A stretch of 58,747 nt of DNA from NCBI GenBank assembly GCA_031264015.1, contig JAISET010000254.1, positions 1 through 58,747 of the forward strand, written 5' to 3'. Both the position numbers and the translations under genes were made by a program. This DNA comes from Deltaproteobacteria bacterium. GTDB lineage: Bacteria; Desulfobacterota; Desulfarculia; Adiutricales; Adiutricaceae. Below the pieces are notes generated by a model that saw nothing but the letters and a program-made list of their open reading frames with translations, was not told the DNA's origin and did not search any database. The stretch's first letter is position 1. Each line of letters starts with the position of its first letter. Of this stretch, positions 16,593 to 24,386 are shown piece after piece.

Positions 16593-17711
16593 ATGACCAA
16601 ACATAATCTTCTTCCGCCCGTCCGCCTCTTCTTTTTGGTCCTGATCTTTTCCGTCGGCTTGTCGGCCGGCTGCCTGGCCCGGAGGCAGGGCGGGGCCGCG
16701 GCCGGGGAGGGACTTCCCCCGGGCGGGGTCTCCGGCGCCGCGGACGCCAAGTCGGGCGCCCCCTCGGACGCCCGGCGTCTTTTTCATGTGGCCGCCGTCG
16801 GCGACATCATGATGGGCACCGAGAACCTGCTGCCACCCGACGGGGCGGCGGGCTTCTTTCAGGACGTCAAGCCGTATTTGGCGGACAGGGACCTGGTCGT
16901 CGGCAACCTGGAGGGGCCTCTCACGGACCGCGGCGCCCCCACCAAGACCATAGTCCCGGGCCGCTCCTACTGCTTCCGCAGCCCGCCGGAGTACGGGAAC
17001 CGCCTTAAGGACGCCGGCTTCAACGCCATGTCCCTGGCCAACAACCACGCCAACGACTACGGCCCGGATGGCAAGGCGCAGACCAAGGAGGTCCTGGACT
17101 CCCTGGGCATCCGCCATGCCGGCGACGTCGGGCAGATCACGGTCTTCACCGTCGCCGGCCGGGAGGTGGCTTTCATCGCCCTGGCCCCCAACCTGGGCTG
17201 CCAGAACATCAACGACATCCCCGGGGCCGTGGCCCTGGTCAAAAAGGCCCTCGCCGAGAACCCCGCCCGCCTGGTCTTCGTCTCCTTCCACGGCGGGGCC
17301 GAGGGCAGCGCGCACATGGCCCTGCCCCTGGGCCCGGAGGTCTATCTGGGCGAGCAGCGCGGCGACCTGGTCAACCTGGCCCACCAGCTGGTCGACGCCG
17401 GGGCCGCCGCGGTCATCGGCCACGGGCCCCACGTGCCCAGGGCGGTGGAGGTCTACAAGGACAGGCTTATCGCCTACTCCCTCGGGAACTTCGCCACCGC
17501 CGCCGGCATCAACGTTTCCGGGGCCACGGGCCTGGCGCCTTTGCTGCTCTTCGACGTGGACGGGACGGGGAAGTTGGTCGACTACTCCGTCGTCAGCTTC
17601 CGCCAGCAGATGAACAAGGGCCCCAGGCTGGACCCCGGGGACGAGGCCAGAAAGGTCATGGACGAGCTGGGCCGGGATCTGGCCGGGCGGCTGGCCGGAC
17701 GCGCCAAGTGA
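16593..17711 (+). CDS. CapA-family lipoprotein (PGA_cap metallophosphatase fold)
   Basis: A 372-aa protein. The start at ATG 16593 places a lipoprotein signal at the N-terminus: hydrophobic LFFLVLIFSVGLSAGC with lipobox LSAG-C, so it is probably membrane-anchored facing the periplasm. The rest is a PGA_cap domain: AAVGDIMMGT, VVGNLEGPLTDRG, MSLANNHANDYGPDG, FVSFHGGAEG, VIGHGPHVPRAVEVY, IAYSLGNF. The Asp/Asn/His residues match the calcineurin-like metal site of CapA proteins, which act in poly-gamma-glutamate or related envelope polymer handling. No capB/capC genes are nearby, so polymer synthesis is not implied. Confidence 0.85.
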   Translation: MTKHNLLPPVRLFFLVLIFSVGLSAGCLARRQGGAAAGEGLPPGGVSGAADAKSGAPSDARRLFHVAAVGDIMMGTENLLPPDGAAGFFQDVKPYLADRDLVVGNLEGPLTDRGAPTKTIVPGRSYCFRSPPEYGNRLKDAGFNAMSLANNHANDYGPDGKAQTKEVLDSLGIRHAGDVGQITVFTVAGREVAFIALAPNLGCQNINDIPGAVALVKKALAENPARLVFVSFHGGAEGSAHMALPLGPEVYLGEQRGDLVNLAHQLVDAGAAAVIGHGPHVPRAVEVYKDRLIAYSLGNFATAAGINVSGATGLAPLLLFDVDGTGKLVDYSVVSFRQQMNKGPRLDPGDEARKVMDELGRDLAGRLAGRAK

Positions 17712-17829
17712 CCGCGCGCCAAGTAGTCATTTTTGGGACAGCCGGGCTTTCGCCGGGAAAATAACCGAAGCCTCGCCGCCAAAACAATCTGTCTCTAACG
17801 CCGTCCCCGGACGGAAAGGGGAGCAGCTG

Positions 17830-18189
17830 ATGTTTGACAAAACAAGTCTCTCGCCACGCGCCGCGCGCCAGCTTCTTCTTTTAGCCGTCTTCTGCCTGAT
17901 GCTCCCCGCCTGCGGGGCGGGGTCGGGCAGGCAGGAGGAGCTGAGGATCGGCGTGGAGCTGGGCAAGACCACGGCGGTCCAGCTGGTGCGCTTTCTGGGG
18001 CCGCCGGTGGAGAGGGCCTCGGCGTCCATAGACAGGCCGCTGGAGAGGCTCCATTTCAACGTCCCCTACCACCGCTGCCTGAGGGTGGTGATCAAGGACG
18101 AGAACGGGAAGACGAGCGAGAAGATCATCCGGGGAAAAAACCAGGTCGTCTTCCAATTCCAGGACGGCGCGCTCGTCGGCGTCCATTAA
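17830..18189 (+). CDS. Small lipoprotein of unknown function
   Basis: 119 aa. GGGGAGCAG precedes ATG 17830. Signal LLLLAVFCLMLPAC has a lipobox (LPA-C), so it is predicted to be lipidated. The mature domain (~90 aa) includes LRIGVELGKTTAVQLVRFLGPPVERA and ends in VVFQFQDGALVGVH. The pattern of a GKT-x-x-V-x-x-LG-x-P segment followed by a strand is reminiscent of BamE/SmpA-like small lipoproteins, but similarity is weak. Lies between the CapA-like lipoprotein and coaX on the same strand. Confidence 0.65.
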   Translation: MFDKTSLSPRAARQLLLLAVFCLMLPACGAGSGRQEELRIGVELGKTTAVQLVRFLGPPVERASASIDRPLERLHFNVPYHRCLRVVIKDENGKTSEKIIRGKNQVVFQFQDGALVGVH

Positions 18190-18328
18190 ATTCCTGACCA
18201 GATCCTTGGCGCCCGGCCGGATCTTTGAAGTTCGGCGGGAGCGGCCGCCCGGGCCGTCCCGCGGTTTGGCAAACATTATCGGAAGCGGGCCCCCGCCGTC
18301 GCGGGGCGCCGCCAGGAAAGTAGCTCTC

Positions 18329-19096
18329 ATGATACTGACCATGGACGTAGGCAACACCAACATCAAGTTCGGTCTCTGGAACGGCGACCAGATGGACTCC
18401 AACTGGCGCATCAGCACCAGCCTCACGGCGTCCGGCGACGAGCTGGGCCTGGTCGTGGAGAATTTTTTGCGGCTCCAGGGCCGGGTCTTGAAGGACGTTG
18501 ACGAGCTGGTGGTGGGCAGCGTGGTCCCGCCAATGCGCCCGGCCATCGAGAGGCTGGGCACCAGGTACCTGGGCAAGCCGCCCATCTTCGTGGAGGCCCA
18601 CTCCCAGAGGATCATGACCATCCTCTATTACAGCCCCCGGGAGGTGGGCGCGGACAGGGTGGTCGGGGCGATATCCGCCTATAGGAAAATCAGGTCGAGC
18701 CTGATCGTCGTCGACTTCGGGACGGCCACCACCTTCGACTGCATCACCAAGAGGGGCGAGTATCTGGGCGGGGCCATCTCGCCCGGCTTCAGGCTGTCCG
18801 CCGACGCCCTGTTCGACAAGGCCAGGCGCCTGCCCAAACTCGAGCAGTTCTACAAGCCCCGCGCGGCCATCGGCCTGGACACCGCCAGCAGCCTCAACTC
18901 CGGCCTGGTCCTGGGCTACGCCGGCCTGGTCGAGGGCATGGTGGGCAGGATCAAGGCCGAGATGGGCGAGGCCCGGGTGGTGGCCACGGGGGGCCTGGCC
19001 GGGCTCATCGCCGGCGAGACCACCGTCATCTCCGAGGTCATGCCCAACCTGACCCTGGAGGGTCTTAAAATCGTTTACGACGAGGGGGCGTATTGA
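18329..19096 (+). CDS. coaX: Type III pantothenate kinase
   Basis: A 255-aa ATP-dependent enzyme catalysing the first step of CoA synthesis. ASKHA-fold motifs: DVGNTNIKFG near residue 6 (phosphate-binding), GADRVVGAISAY (substrate site with catalytic Asp), VVDFGTATTFD, GGAISPGFRLSADAL and VVATGGLAGLI. Length is normal. ATG 18329 has AGGAAAG upstream; longer in-frame starts would add non-homologous residues. Its last 4 bp overlap the TTG start of the LD-carboxypeptidase, so the two are translated from one message. Confidence 0.95.
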   Translation: MILTMDVGNTNIKFGLWNGDQMDSNWRISTSLTASGDELGLVVENFLRLQGRVLKDVDELVVGSVVPPMRPAIERLGTRYLGKPPIFVEAHSQRIMTILYYSPREVGADRVVGAISAYRKIRSSLIVVDFGTATTFDCITKRGEYLGGAISPGFRLSADALFDKARRLPKLEQFYKPRAAIGLDTASSLNSGLVLGYAGLVEGMVGRIKAEMGEARVVATGGLAGLIAGETTVISEVMPNLTLEGLKIVYDEGAY

Positions 19097-20010
19097 GCGC
19101 GCCGATATTCCTGCCCCCGCCCGGGCCGCTGGGGGTCTGCTCCCCGGCCTCGCCCCTGGGCACGGAGGAGCAGAGGGAGGCTTTCCGGCGGGGTCTCCTG
19201 GGTCTGGACGCGCGCGGCTACGAGGTCGTCCTCTCGCCAAGCCACGACGTCCGTCAAAAAAACTCCTTTCTGGCCGGCGACGACCAGACCCGGCTGGGTG
19301 ATCTGCGGGGGCTGTTCGCCAATCCGGCGGTCACGGGCGTCATGGCCTCCCGGGGCGGCTACGGGGCCATGCGGCTCCTGGAGGATTTGGATTTCTCGAC
19401 TCTCCCGGCCGGCAAGCCCCTGGTCGGTTATTCGGATCTGACCGCCCTCCACCTGGCCAGGCTGAAGGCGACCGGTGTCGGCGGCTGGCACGCCCCGATG
19501 GTCACCCAGCTGGGCCGGATGGCGCGGCAGTTCCGCGCCGACGCCCTGAAGACTCTGGCGGGCCGGGGTGCCCGGATCTGGTGTTTCCCCTCGGCTGACT
19601 GCGGCCTGCGGGAGGGCCGGGCGACCGGGCCCCTGGTCGGCGGGAACCTGACCATGCTGGCCGCCCTCTCCGGCACCGCTTTCTTCCCCGACCTGGAGGG
19701 CGCCATTCTCATGCTGGAGGACGTGGGCGAGGCCGCCTATCGTCTGGACAGGCTCTTTCAGATTCTGCGGCTCTCCGGCAGGCTGGAGGGAATCGGGGGG
19801 GTGGTCCTGGGCGGGTTCGAGAGATGCGAGCCCCGCGGGGCGGTCCTGGACTCGGTCAGGGATTTTGTCGGCAGGCTGCCAGGCGTCCCCGCCGCCCGCC
19901 GCGCCCCCTTCGGCCACGGCTCCGTCAACAAGCCCTGGTGGTACGGGGAGACGGCCGAGCTGGCCGTCCCGGGGGACGCGGCCCCCGTCCTGAGCTTTTT
20001 GGAGAGATAG
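19093..20010 (+). CDS. LD-carboxypeptidase (S66 / MccF family)
   Basis: A 305-aa serine peptidase that trims the terminal D-Ala of L,D-linked tetrapeptides in peptidoglycan recycling (LdcA role); MccF-like hydrolysis of other peptides is an alternative. It starts at TTG 19093, overlapping coaX. Family signatures: ASRGGYGAMRLLEDLDF, nucleophile region VGYSDLTALHL, GGNLTMLAALSGT and MLEDVGEAAYRLDRL, then APFGHG with the catalytic His near the end. No signal peptide, in line with cytoplasmic recycling. Confidence 0.9.
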   Translation: MSAPIFLPPPGPLGVCSPASPLGTEEQREAFRRGLLGLDARGYEVVLSPSHDVRQKNSFLAGDDQTRLGDLRGLFANPAVTGVMASRGGYGAMRLLEDLDFSTLPAGKPLVGYSDLTALHLARLKATGVGGWHAPMVTQLGRMARQFRADALKTLAGRGARIWCFPSADCGLREGRATGPLVGGNLTMLAALSGTAFFPDLEGAILMLEDVGEAAYRLDRLFQILRLSGRLEGIGGVVLGGFERCEPRGAVLDSVRDFVGRLPGVPAARRAPFGHGSVNKPWWYGETAELAVPGDAAPVLSFLER

Positions 20011-20568
20011 CCCCCGGGAGAGGCGGCGGGGAAAAGCCGCCGGCCGAGACTTCGGGGGAGGGGATCCGGGAGGGAGGAAAAAGACGGCGCCCCGGTCTTG
20101 ATTTTGCCCGTCCGACCGTCAAAAAAGACTCGGGGAGGGCGCGTAATTATGTTAGAATGATGCCGTCGCCAGGTCATGACGACGGCCGCCGACCTTCGAT
20201 AAAAACATCCGGCCGCCCGCGCCGTCGCGATCCCCACCGTCACCGTCACAGCCTTGGCAACCTCCGTCACCGTCACCGTCACCGTCACCACCGTCACCAC
20301 CGTCACCGCTGTCACCGCTGTCACCGCTGTCACCGCTGTCACCGCTGTCACCGCTGTCACCGCTGTCACCGCTGTCACCGCTGTCACCGCTGTCACCGCT
20401 GTCACCGTCACAGTGTTTGTCGTCGCCATAACCACCGTCGCGGCCGCCGTCGTGACAGTCGCCACTGCGACGGTGGGCGCCGGACTGTCAGAATAGTCCC
20501 GGTCCCTCGAACGCCCTCGCAACCGCCGCTTTTCCCCGGCAGCCCCGGGAAGAACAATAGGAAGAACC
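20011..20568. other. Spacer with a 9-bp tandem repeat array
   Basis: No real gene. Bases 20240-20410 carry the repeat array listed separately. A TTAGAAT box at about 20152 could be a -10 element, but no good -35 was seen. GGAAGAACC precedes the cysteine desulfurase ATG. Confidence 0.5.
20240..20412 (+). repeat. Tandem array, 11 perfect GTCACCGCT units
   Basis: Eleven consecutive perfect copies of the 9-mer GTCACCGCT fill 20302-20400. They are preceded by degenerate CACCGT hexamers from ~20240 and followed by GTCACCGTCACAG. Both strands stay open across it (Thr-Ala-Val on plus), but this is a property of the 9-bp period, not a gene. Confidence 0.9.
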
Positions 20569-21741
20569 ATGACGCGCAGAATATATGTGGACAACTCGGC
20601 GACCTCCCCGGTCTCGGAACGGGCTCTCAAGGCCATGCTCCCCCATTTCCGGGAGGAGTTCGGCAACCCCTCGGCCATCTACAGCCTGGGCTCATCCGCC
20701 TTCAAGGCACTGGAGGACAGCCGCCGCCAGGTGGCCAAGGCGCTGGGCGCGATGTCCAGCGAGATCTTCTTCACCTCCGGGGGGACGGAGAGCGACAACT
20801 GGGCGATCTACGACGCCTGCCGCAACAGGGGGCGTCCTGGCGGGCACGTTGTCACGAGCTCTTTGGAGCACAACGCCGTGGCCAAGCCCCTGGCCAAGCT
20901 GGCCGCCGAGGGCCACCGGGTGACGGTCTTGAGACCCGGGCCGGACGGCCAGATCAGCCCCGGGAGCCTGGAGGCCGAGCTGACCGACCAGACGTTTCTG
21001 GTCAGCATCATGACGGCCTCCAACGTGGTGGGGACGGTTCTGAACATCAAGGAGCTCTGCGCCGTCGCCCATAAGAGGGGGATTTTGTTTCACACGGACG
21101 CCGTTCAGGCCGCGGGCCACGTCCCCGTCAACGTGCGCCATCTGGGGGTGGATCTTCTGTCCATTTCCGGGCACAAGTTCCACGGCCCCAAGGGGGTGGG
21201 GGCGCTGTTTTCCAAGATCCCCCGCGCCCCCTTTCCTTATATCGACGGCGGCGGCCAGGAGAAGGGCTCCCGCTCCGGGACCGAGAACGTCCCGGGCATA
21301 GTCGGCATGGCCGCCGCCCTGACCGAGGCGGTGGAGGCGCTGCCCAGCAGCCAGAAATACCTGGCCGACCTGCGCGACCGGCTGGTGGAGAAAATCCAGC
21401 GGACACCCGGGGTGCGGCTGACCGGCGACCCCGTCAACCGCCTGCCCGGCCATGCCTCCTTCGTCATAGAGGGCCTGGCCCACGGGGCGCACCTGATCAA
21501 CGAGCTGAACGAGCGGGGCGTCTGCGCGAGCTCCGGGTCCGCCTGCTCGGCCAGCTCCAGGGAGGCCTCGACCGTGCTGACCTCCCTGAACATCAGCCCC
21601 GAGCTGTCCATGAACGCCCTGCGGCTGTCTTTGTCCGTCGAGAACACCGAGGAGGAGGTCGACCTGGTCGGGGAGGCCGTCACCGAGGCCATCCAGAAAG
21701 TCAGGGACTTGACCAAGGCCCAATATTACCATTCCCATTAG
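20569..21741 (+). CDS. Cysteine desulfurase (NifS/IscS family)
   Basis: A 390-aa PLP enzyme converting cysteine to alanine and an enzyme persulfide for Fe-S clusters and tRNA thiolation. YVDNSATSPVS start; FTSGGTESDNWAI; HTDAVQAAGHVPV with the PLP-ring aspartate; PLP lysine K203 in SGHKFHGPKGVG; GSRSGTENVPGIVGMA; flexible loop VCASSGSACSASS with C319 and catalytic C326. Complete length. The SSGSACS loop is of the IscS/NifS type. It stands alone without iscU or iscR in the window, and may supply sulfur to mnmA. A terminator follows ~160 bp downstream. Confidence 0.93.
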   Translation: MTRRIYVDNSATSPVSERALKAMLPHFREEFGNPSAIYSLGSSAFKALEDSRRQVAKALGAMSSEIFFTSGGTESDNWAIYDACRNRGRPGGHVVTSSLEHNAVAKPLAKLAAEGHRVTVLRPGPDGQISPGSLEAELTDQTFLVSIMTASNVVGTVLNIKELCAVAHKRGILFHTDAVQAAGHVPVNVRHLGVDLLSISGHKFHGPKGVGALFSKIPRAPFPYIDGGGQEKGSRSGTENVPGIVGMAAALTEAVEALPSSQKYLADLRDRLVEKIQRTPGVRLTGDPVNRLPGHASFVIEGLAHGAHLINELNERGVCASSGSACSASSREASTVLTSLNISPELSMNALRLSLSVENTEEEVDLVGEAVTEAIQKVRDLTKAQYYHSH

Positions 21742-22195
21742 CCGGGGGATCCTCGTCTTCAGGGGGGGGGAAAGGGCGGCGGGCCCGTCAATGACATTTG
21801 GCCATAAAGGGTTTCCATGAAACGCGGAATTAAGCGTTTCACCTGTCGAGGCAAGGGGGAGGGCGGCCAACATTATGAACCGTTTTTCTCAAAAGAAAGC
21901 CTGCCAAAGAGCCGGCAGGTTTTTTGACGGAGGCAAACCAACAACCATGACAGTTCTTACCAGAAGTATGCCAGGCATGGGAGTTAGTTGCCAGATCTTT
22001 AAAAAAAATACTGATTGTGATATGATTTGATCGTTAAGGATTCGGTAAAAATTTTGTTTTTTTGACGCGGCTGTCAGCAGGCAAAGTGTCGTCAAGAATT
22101 TTTATTCCTTAATAATAAAGTAAAAAACTTAAATGTACGCATTGTTTGTCTATAGGCGTATATACAACTTTTTTTTCGTTAATTAGAGGCTGTTA
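21742..22195. other. Junction into the second AT-rich island
   Basis: GC-rich trailer to ~21880, then the terminator at 21895-21925, then AT-rich DNA typical of the island up to its first gene. A short minus-strand open frame here (22095-21889) spans the terminator and is not credible. Promoter elements for the island operon are probably in 22080-22180; no consensus pair stands out. Confidence 0.45.
21895..21925 (+). terminator. Rho-independent terminator after the cysteine desulfurase
   Basis: CCTGCC (21900-21905) pairs with GGCAGG (21914-21919) around an 8-nt loop, followed by a run of six T. An A-rich stretch before the stem makes it possibly bidirectional. Confidence 0.75.
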
Positions 22196-22861
22196 ATGTC
22201 TTTAGGCGACAATAAAGGTCAAATAAAATCAAAAAAACGTGTGGCTGACCATGGAGAGGTGTTAACACCCGAACGAGAAGTAAACGCCATGCTTGATCTC
22301 GTGAAGCATGAAACCGAGCGCATTGAAAGTAGATTTTTAGAACCAGCTTGTGGCGATGGTAATTTTCTAGCTGAAATTCTTCGTCGTAAATTGGACGTCG
22401 TAACCGCCAGGTATGGCGATGACTTTCATGAGTGGGAAAAATATGCCGTATTAGCAGTTACAAGCATTTACGGTGTGGATATTCTCGAAGATAATGTAAA
22501 AGATTGCCAAATGCGGTTATTTGATATCTTTGAAGCTAATTATTTGGGAATTTGCAACGAGCATACCACAGATGAATGCCGTCAAGCTGTGCGTTATATT
22601 CTCAGTCGTAATATTTTTTGTGGCGACGCTCTAACCATGAAGACTAAAGACGATAATCCTATTGTATTTTCTGAATGGTCAATCATTTCTGGCGACTTAA
22701 TCAAACGTAGGGATTTCGATCTTTCTCAAATGCTCTACGGGCATGAGAAGAACTTATTTACCAGAACCTGGAAATATGATGATGAAGTGAAAGCATTTAT
22801 TCCGCCTCCTGTGCGAGAGTTTTCACCTATTCACTATTTTAAGGTGCATACATATGGCTAA
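22196..22861 (+). CDS. Methyltransferase-fold subunit of a restriction system
   Basis: 221 aa, AT-rich, first gene of the island operon. Has the SAM-binding motif I FLEPACGDGNF at 47-57 and, before it, KKRVADHGEVLTPEREVNAML, typical of N-terminal regions of gamma-class DNA methyltransferases in type I/IIG systems. No NPPY catalytic motif is visible, so it cannot by itself be a standard adenine methyltransferase. It may be a structural or half-enzyme partner of the next gene. ATG 22196 has AGAGG upstream. The last 8 bp overlap the next start. Resembles proteins annotated as restriction subunit M. Confidence 0.75.
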   Translation: MSLGDNKGQIKSKKRVADHGEVLTPEREVNAMLDLVKHETERIESRFLEPACGDGNFLAEILRRKLDVVTARYGDDFHEWEKYAVLAVTSIYGVDILEDNVKDCQMRLFDIFEANYLGICNEHTTDECRQAVRYILSRNIFCGDALTMKTKDDNPIVFSEWSIISGDLIKRRDFDLSQMLYGHEKNLFTRTWKYDDEVKAFIPPPVREFSPIHYFKVHTYG

Positions 22862-24386
22862 AAAAAATTTATTTTCTGTCGCTCATAATCCTGATGTTCT
22901 GTCATGTCTTGCCAATCTCTCCAACGACGAGGTGTTTACTCCTCCAGATATCGCCAATATTATGTTGGACACGCTGCCACAAGAAATTTTCCAGAACAAA
23001 TCGACAACGTTTTTAGATCCGGCTTGCAAATCAGGAGTTTTTTTACGTGAAATAGCAAAGCGTCTGCTTGTTGGTATTAAAGATAAAATTCCTGACTTGA
23101 GAAAAAGGGTCGACCATATTTTTCACAACCAGCTGTTTGGGTTGTCTATCACGGAATTAACATCTCTCTTGTCACGTCGGAGCGTGTATTGTTCTAAATA
23201 CCCAAATAGTGAATATTCGGTCACAGTATTTGATAATCCTGAAGGAAATATTCGTTTTAAAAAAAATGAACATGTGTGGCGAGATGATAATTGCGTGTTT
23301 TGTGGAGCAAGTAAAAGCGTGTATGACCGTGATGATGCTCTGGAATTTCATGCTTATGAATTCATTCATACTATTAACCCAGACGAGATTTTTAAGATGA
23401 AATTTGATGTTATTGTTGGAAACCCTCCCTACCAACTAACTGACAGTGGGCACGGAAAGAGCGCGATACCAATATATCAGCATTTTGTCCAGCAAGCCAT
23501 AAGACTCAACCCCAGGTATTTAGTCATGATCATACCGTCCCGCTGGTTTAGCGGAGGAAAGGGTTTGGATAATTTTCGCAGCGATATGCTTAAAGACAAA
23601 CACATAAGAAAATTAGTGGATTATGAGAATTTTCGCGATGTTTTTCCTGGAGTCGATTTGGCGGGCGGGGCTTGCTATTTTCTCAGGAATAGAGACGAGG
23701 AAGGATCGTGTTCTGTCACTAATTTTTATAACGGAAACAAAGTTTCCAGCGAGAGATATCTTAATGAGTTTGACACGTTTATCAGGCAAAATCTCGCCAT
23801 TGATATTGTCAGGAAGATTCGTAGTATTCATGGCGGAGGTAAATTTCTAGACGAAGTCGCCTCATCAAGAAAACCATTTGGCTTGCCGACAAACTATGCG
23901 CCAAAAGAAAAAGGTATTCCATGTTGGTTTATTCAGCGGATAGGTTTGAAATATGCTAGTGCAAATGATGTTGCTGACACAAATAAATATTTAAACAAAT
24001 GGAAATTATTGTTGCCGATAGCTCCGATAGCAGGCCAGACAGATTTCACTAAGCCTGTTGGCTTTTACTATGACGGCAACACTATTATTTCAAAACCTGG
24101 TGAATGCTGCACGGAATCTTATTTCGTGGCAAATGCTTTTAACAGCAAGGCTGAAGTGTTATCTTTTAAGTCTTACATATTTACTAAGACAGCCAGATTT
24201 TTGTTGCTTCAAGCTGTGGTGTCGCAGCATGTCACTAAAAAGAATTTTTGTTTTGTGCCTGATATAGGAAGTTATACTAGTATTTTTTCTGATGAAATGC
24301 TACGTAAGAAATGGAAAATAACAGATGCTGAGTGGGATTTTATAGATTCTAAAATTTCCACGATCGGCGGTGTTGCTAATGAATAA
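22854..24386 (+). CDS. Adenine-specific DNA methyltransferase (Eco57I-like, NPPY)
   Basis: 510 aa. SAM motif I FLDPACKSGVF at 53-63, preceded by NDEVFTPPDIANIMLDTLP; catalytic motif IV NPPY at 190-193 (VGNPPYQLTDSG), then PSRWFSGGKGLDNFR. A segment with paired cysteines (CVFCGAS, ~145) lies between motif I and NPPY. The C-terminal ~250 residues have no recognised motif and probably contain the DNA-recognition part. It overlaps both neighbours by 8 bp (with the upstream stop and the downstream start), so the three products are probably made in a coupled way as one complex. Confidence 0.85.
   Translation: MAKKNLFSVAHNPDVLSCLANLSNDEVFTPPDIANIMLDTLPQEIFQNKSTTFLDPACKSGVFLREIAKRLLVGIKDKIPDLRKRVDHIFHNQLFGLSITELTSLLSRRSVYCSKYPNSEYSVTVFDNPEGNIRFKKNEHVWRDDNCVFCGASKSVYDRDDALEFHAYEFIHTINPDEIFKMKFDVIVGNPPYQLTDSGHGKSAIPIYQHFVQQAIRLNPRYLVMIIPSRWFSGGKGLDNFRSDMLKDKHIRKLVDYENFRDVFPGVDLAGGACYFLRNRDEEGSCSVTNFYNGNKVSSERYLNEFDTFIRQNLAIDIVRKIRSIHGGGKFLDEVASSRKPFGLPTNYAPKEKGIPCWFIQRIGLKYASANDVADTNKYLNKWKLLLPIAPIAGQTDFTKPVGFYYDGNTIISKPGECCTESYFVANAFNSKAEVLSFKSYIFTKTARFLLLQAVVSQHVTKKNFCFVPDIGSYTSIFSDEMLRKKWKITDAEWDFIDSKISTIGGVANE

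Noticed and set aside
20254-20496. A Thr/Val/Ala-repeat protein in the 9-bp array
   Set aside because: A 9-bp repeat stays open in all three frames on both strands; there is no ribosome site and no non-repeat domain.
21889-22095. A 68-codon minus-strand gene at the island edge
   Set aside because: It runs across a clear terminator, has no ribosome site and no recognisable features.
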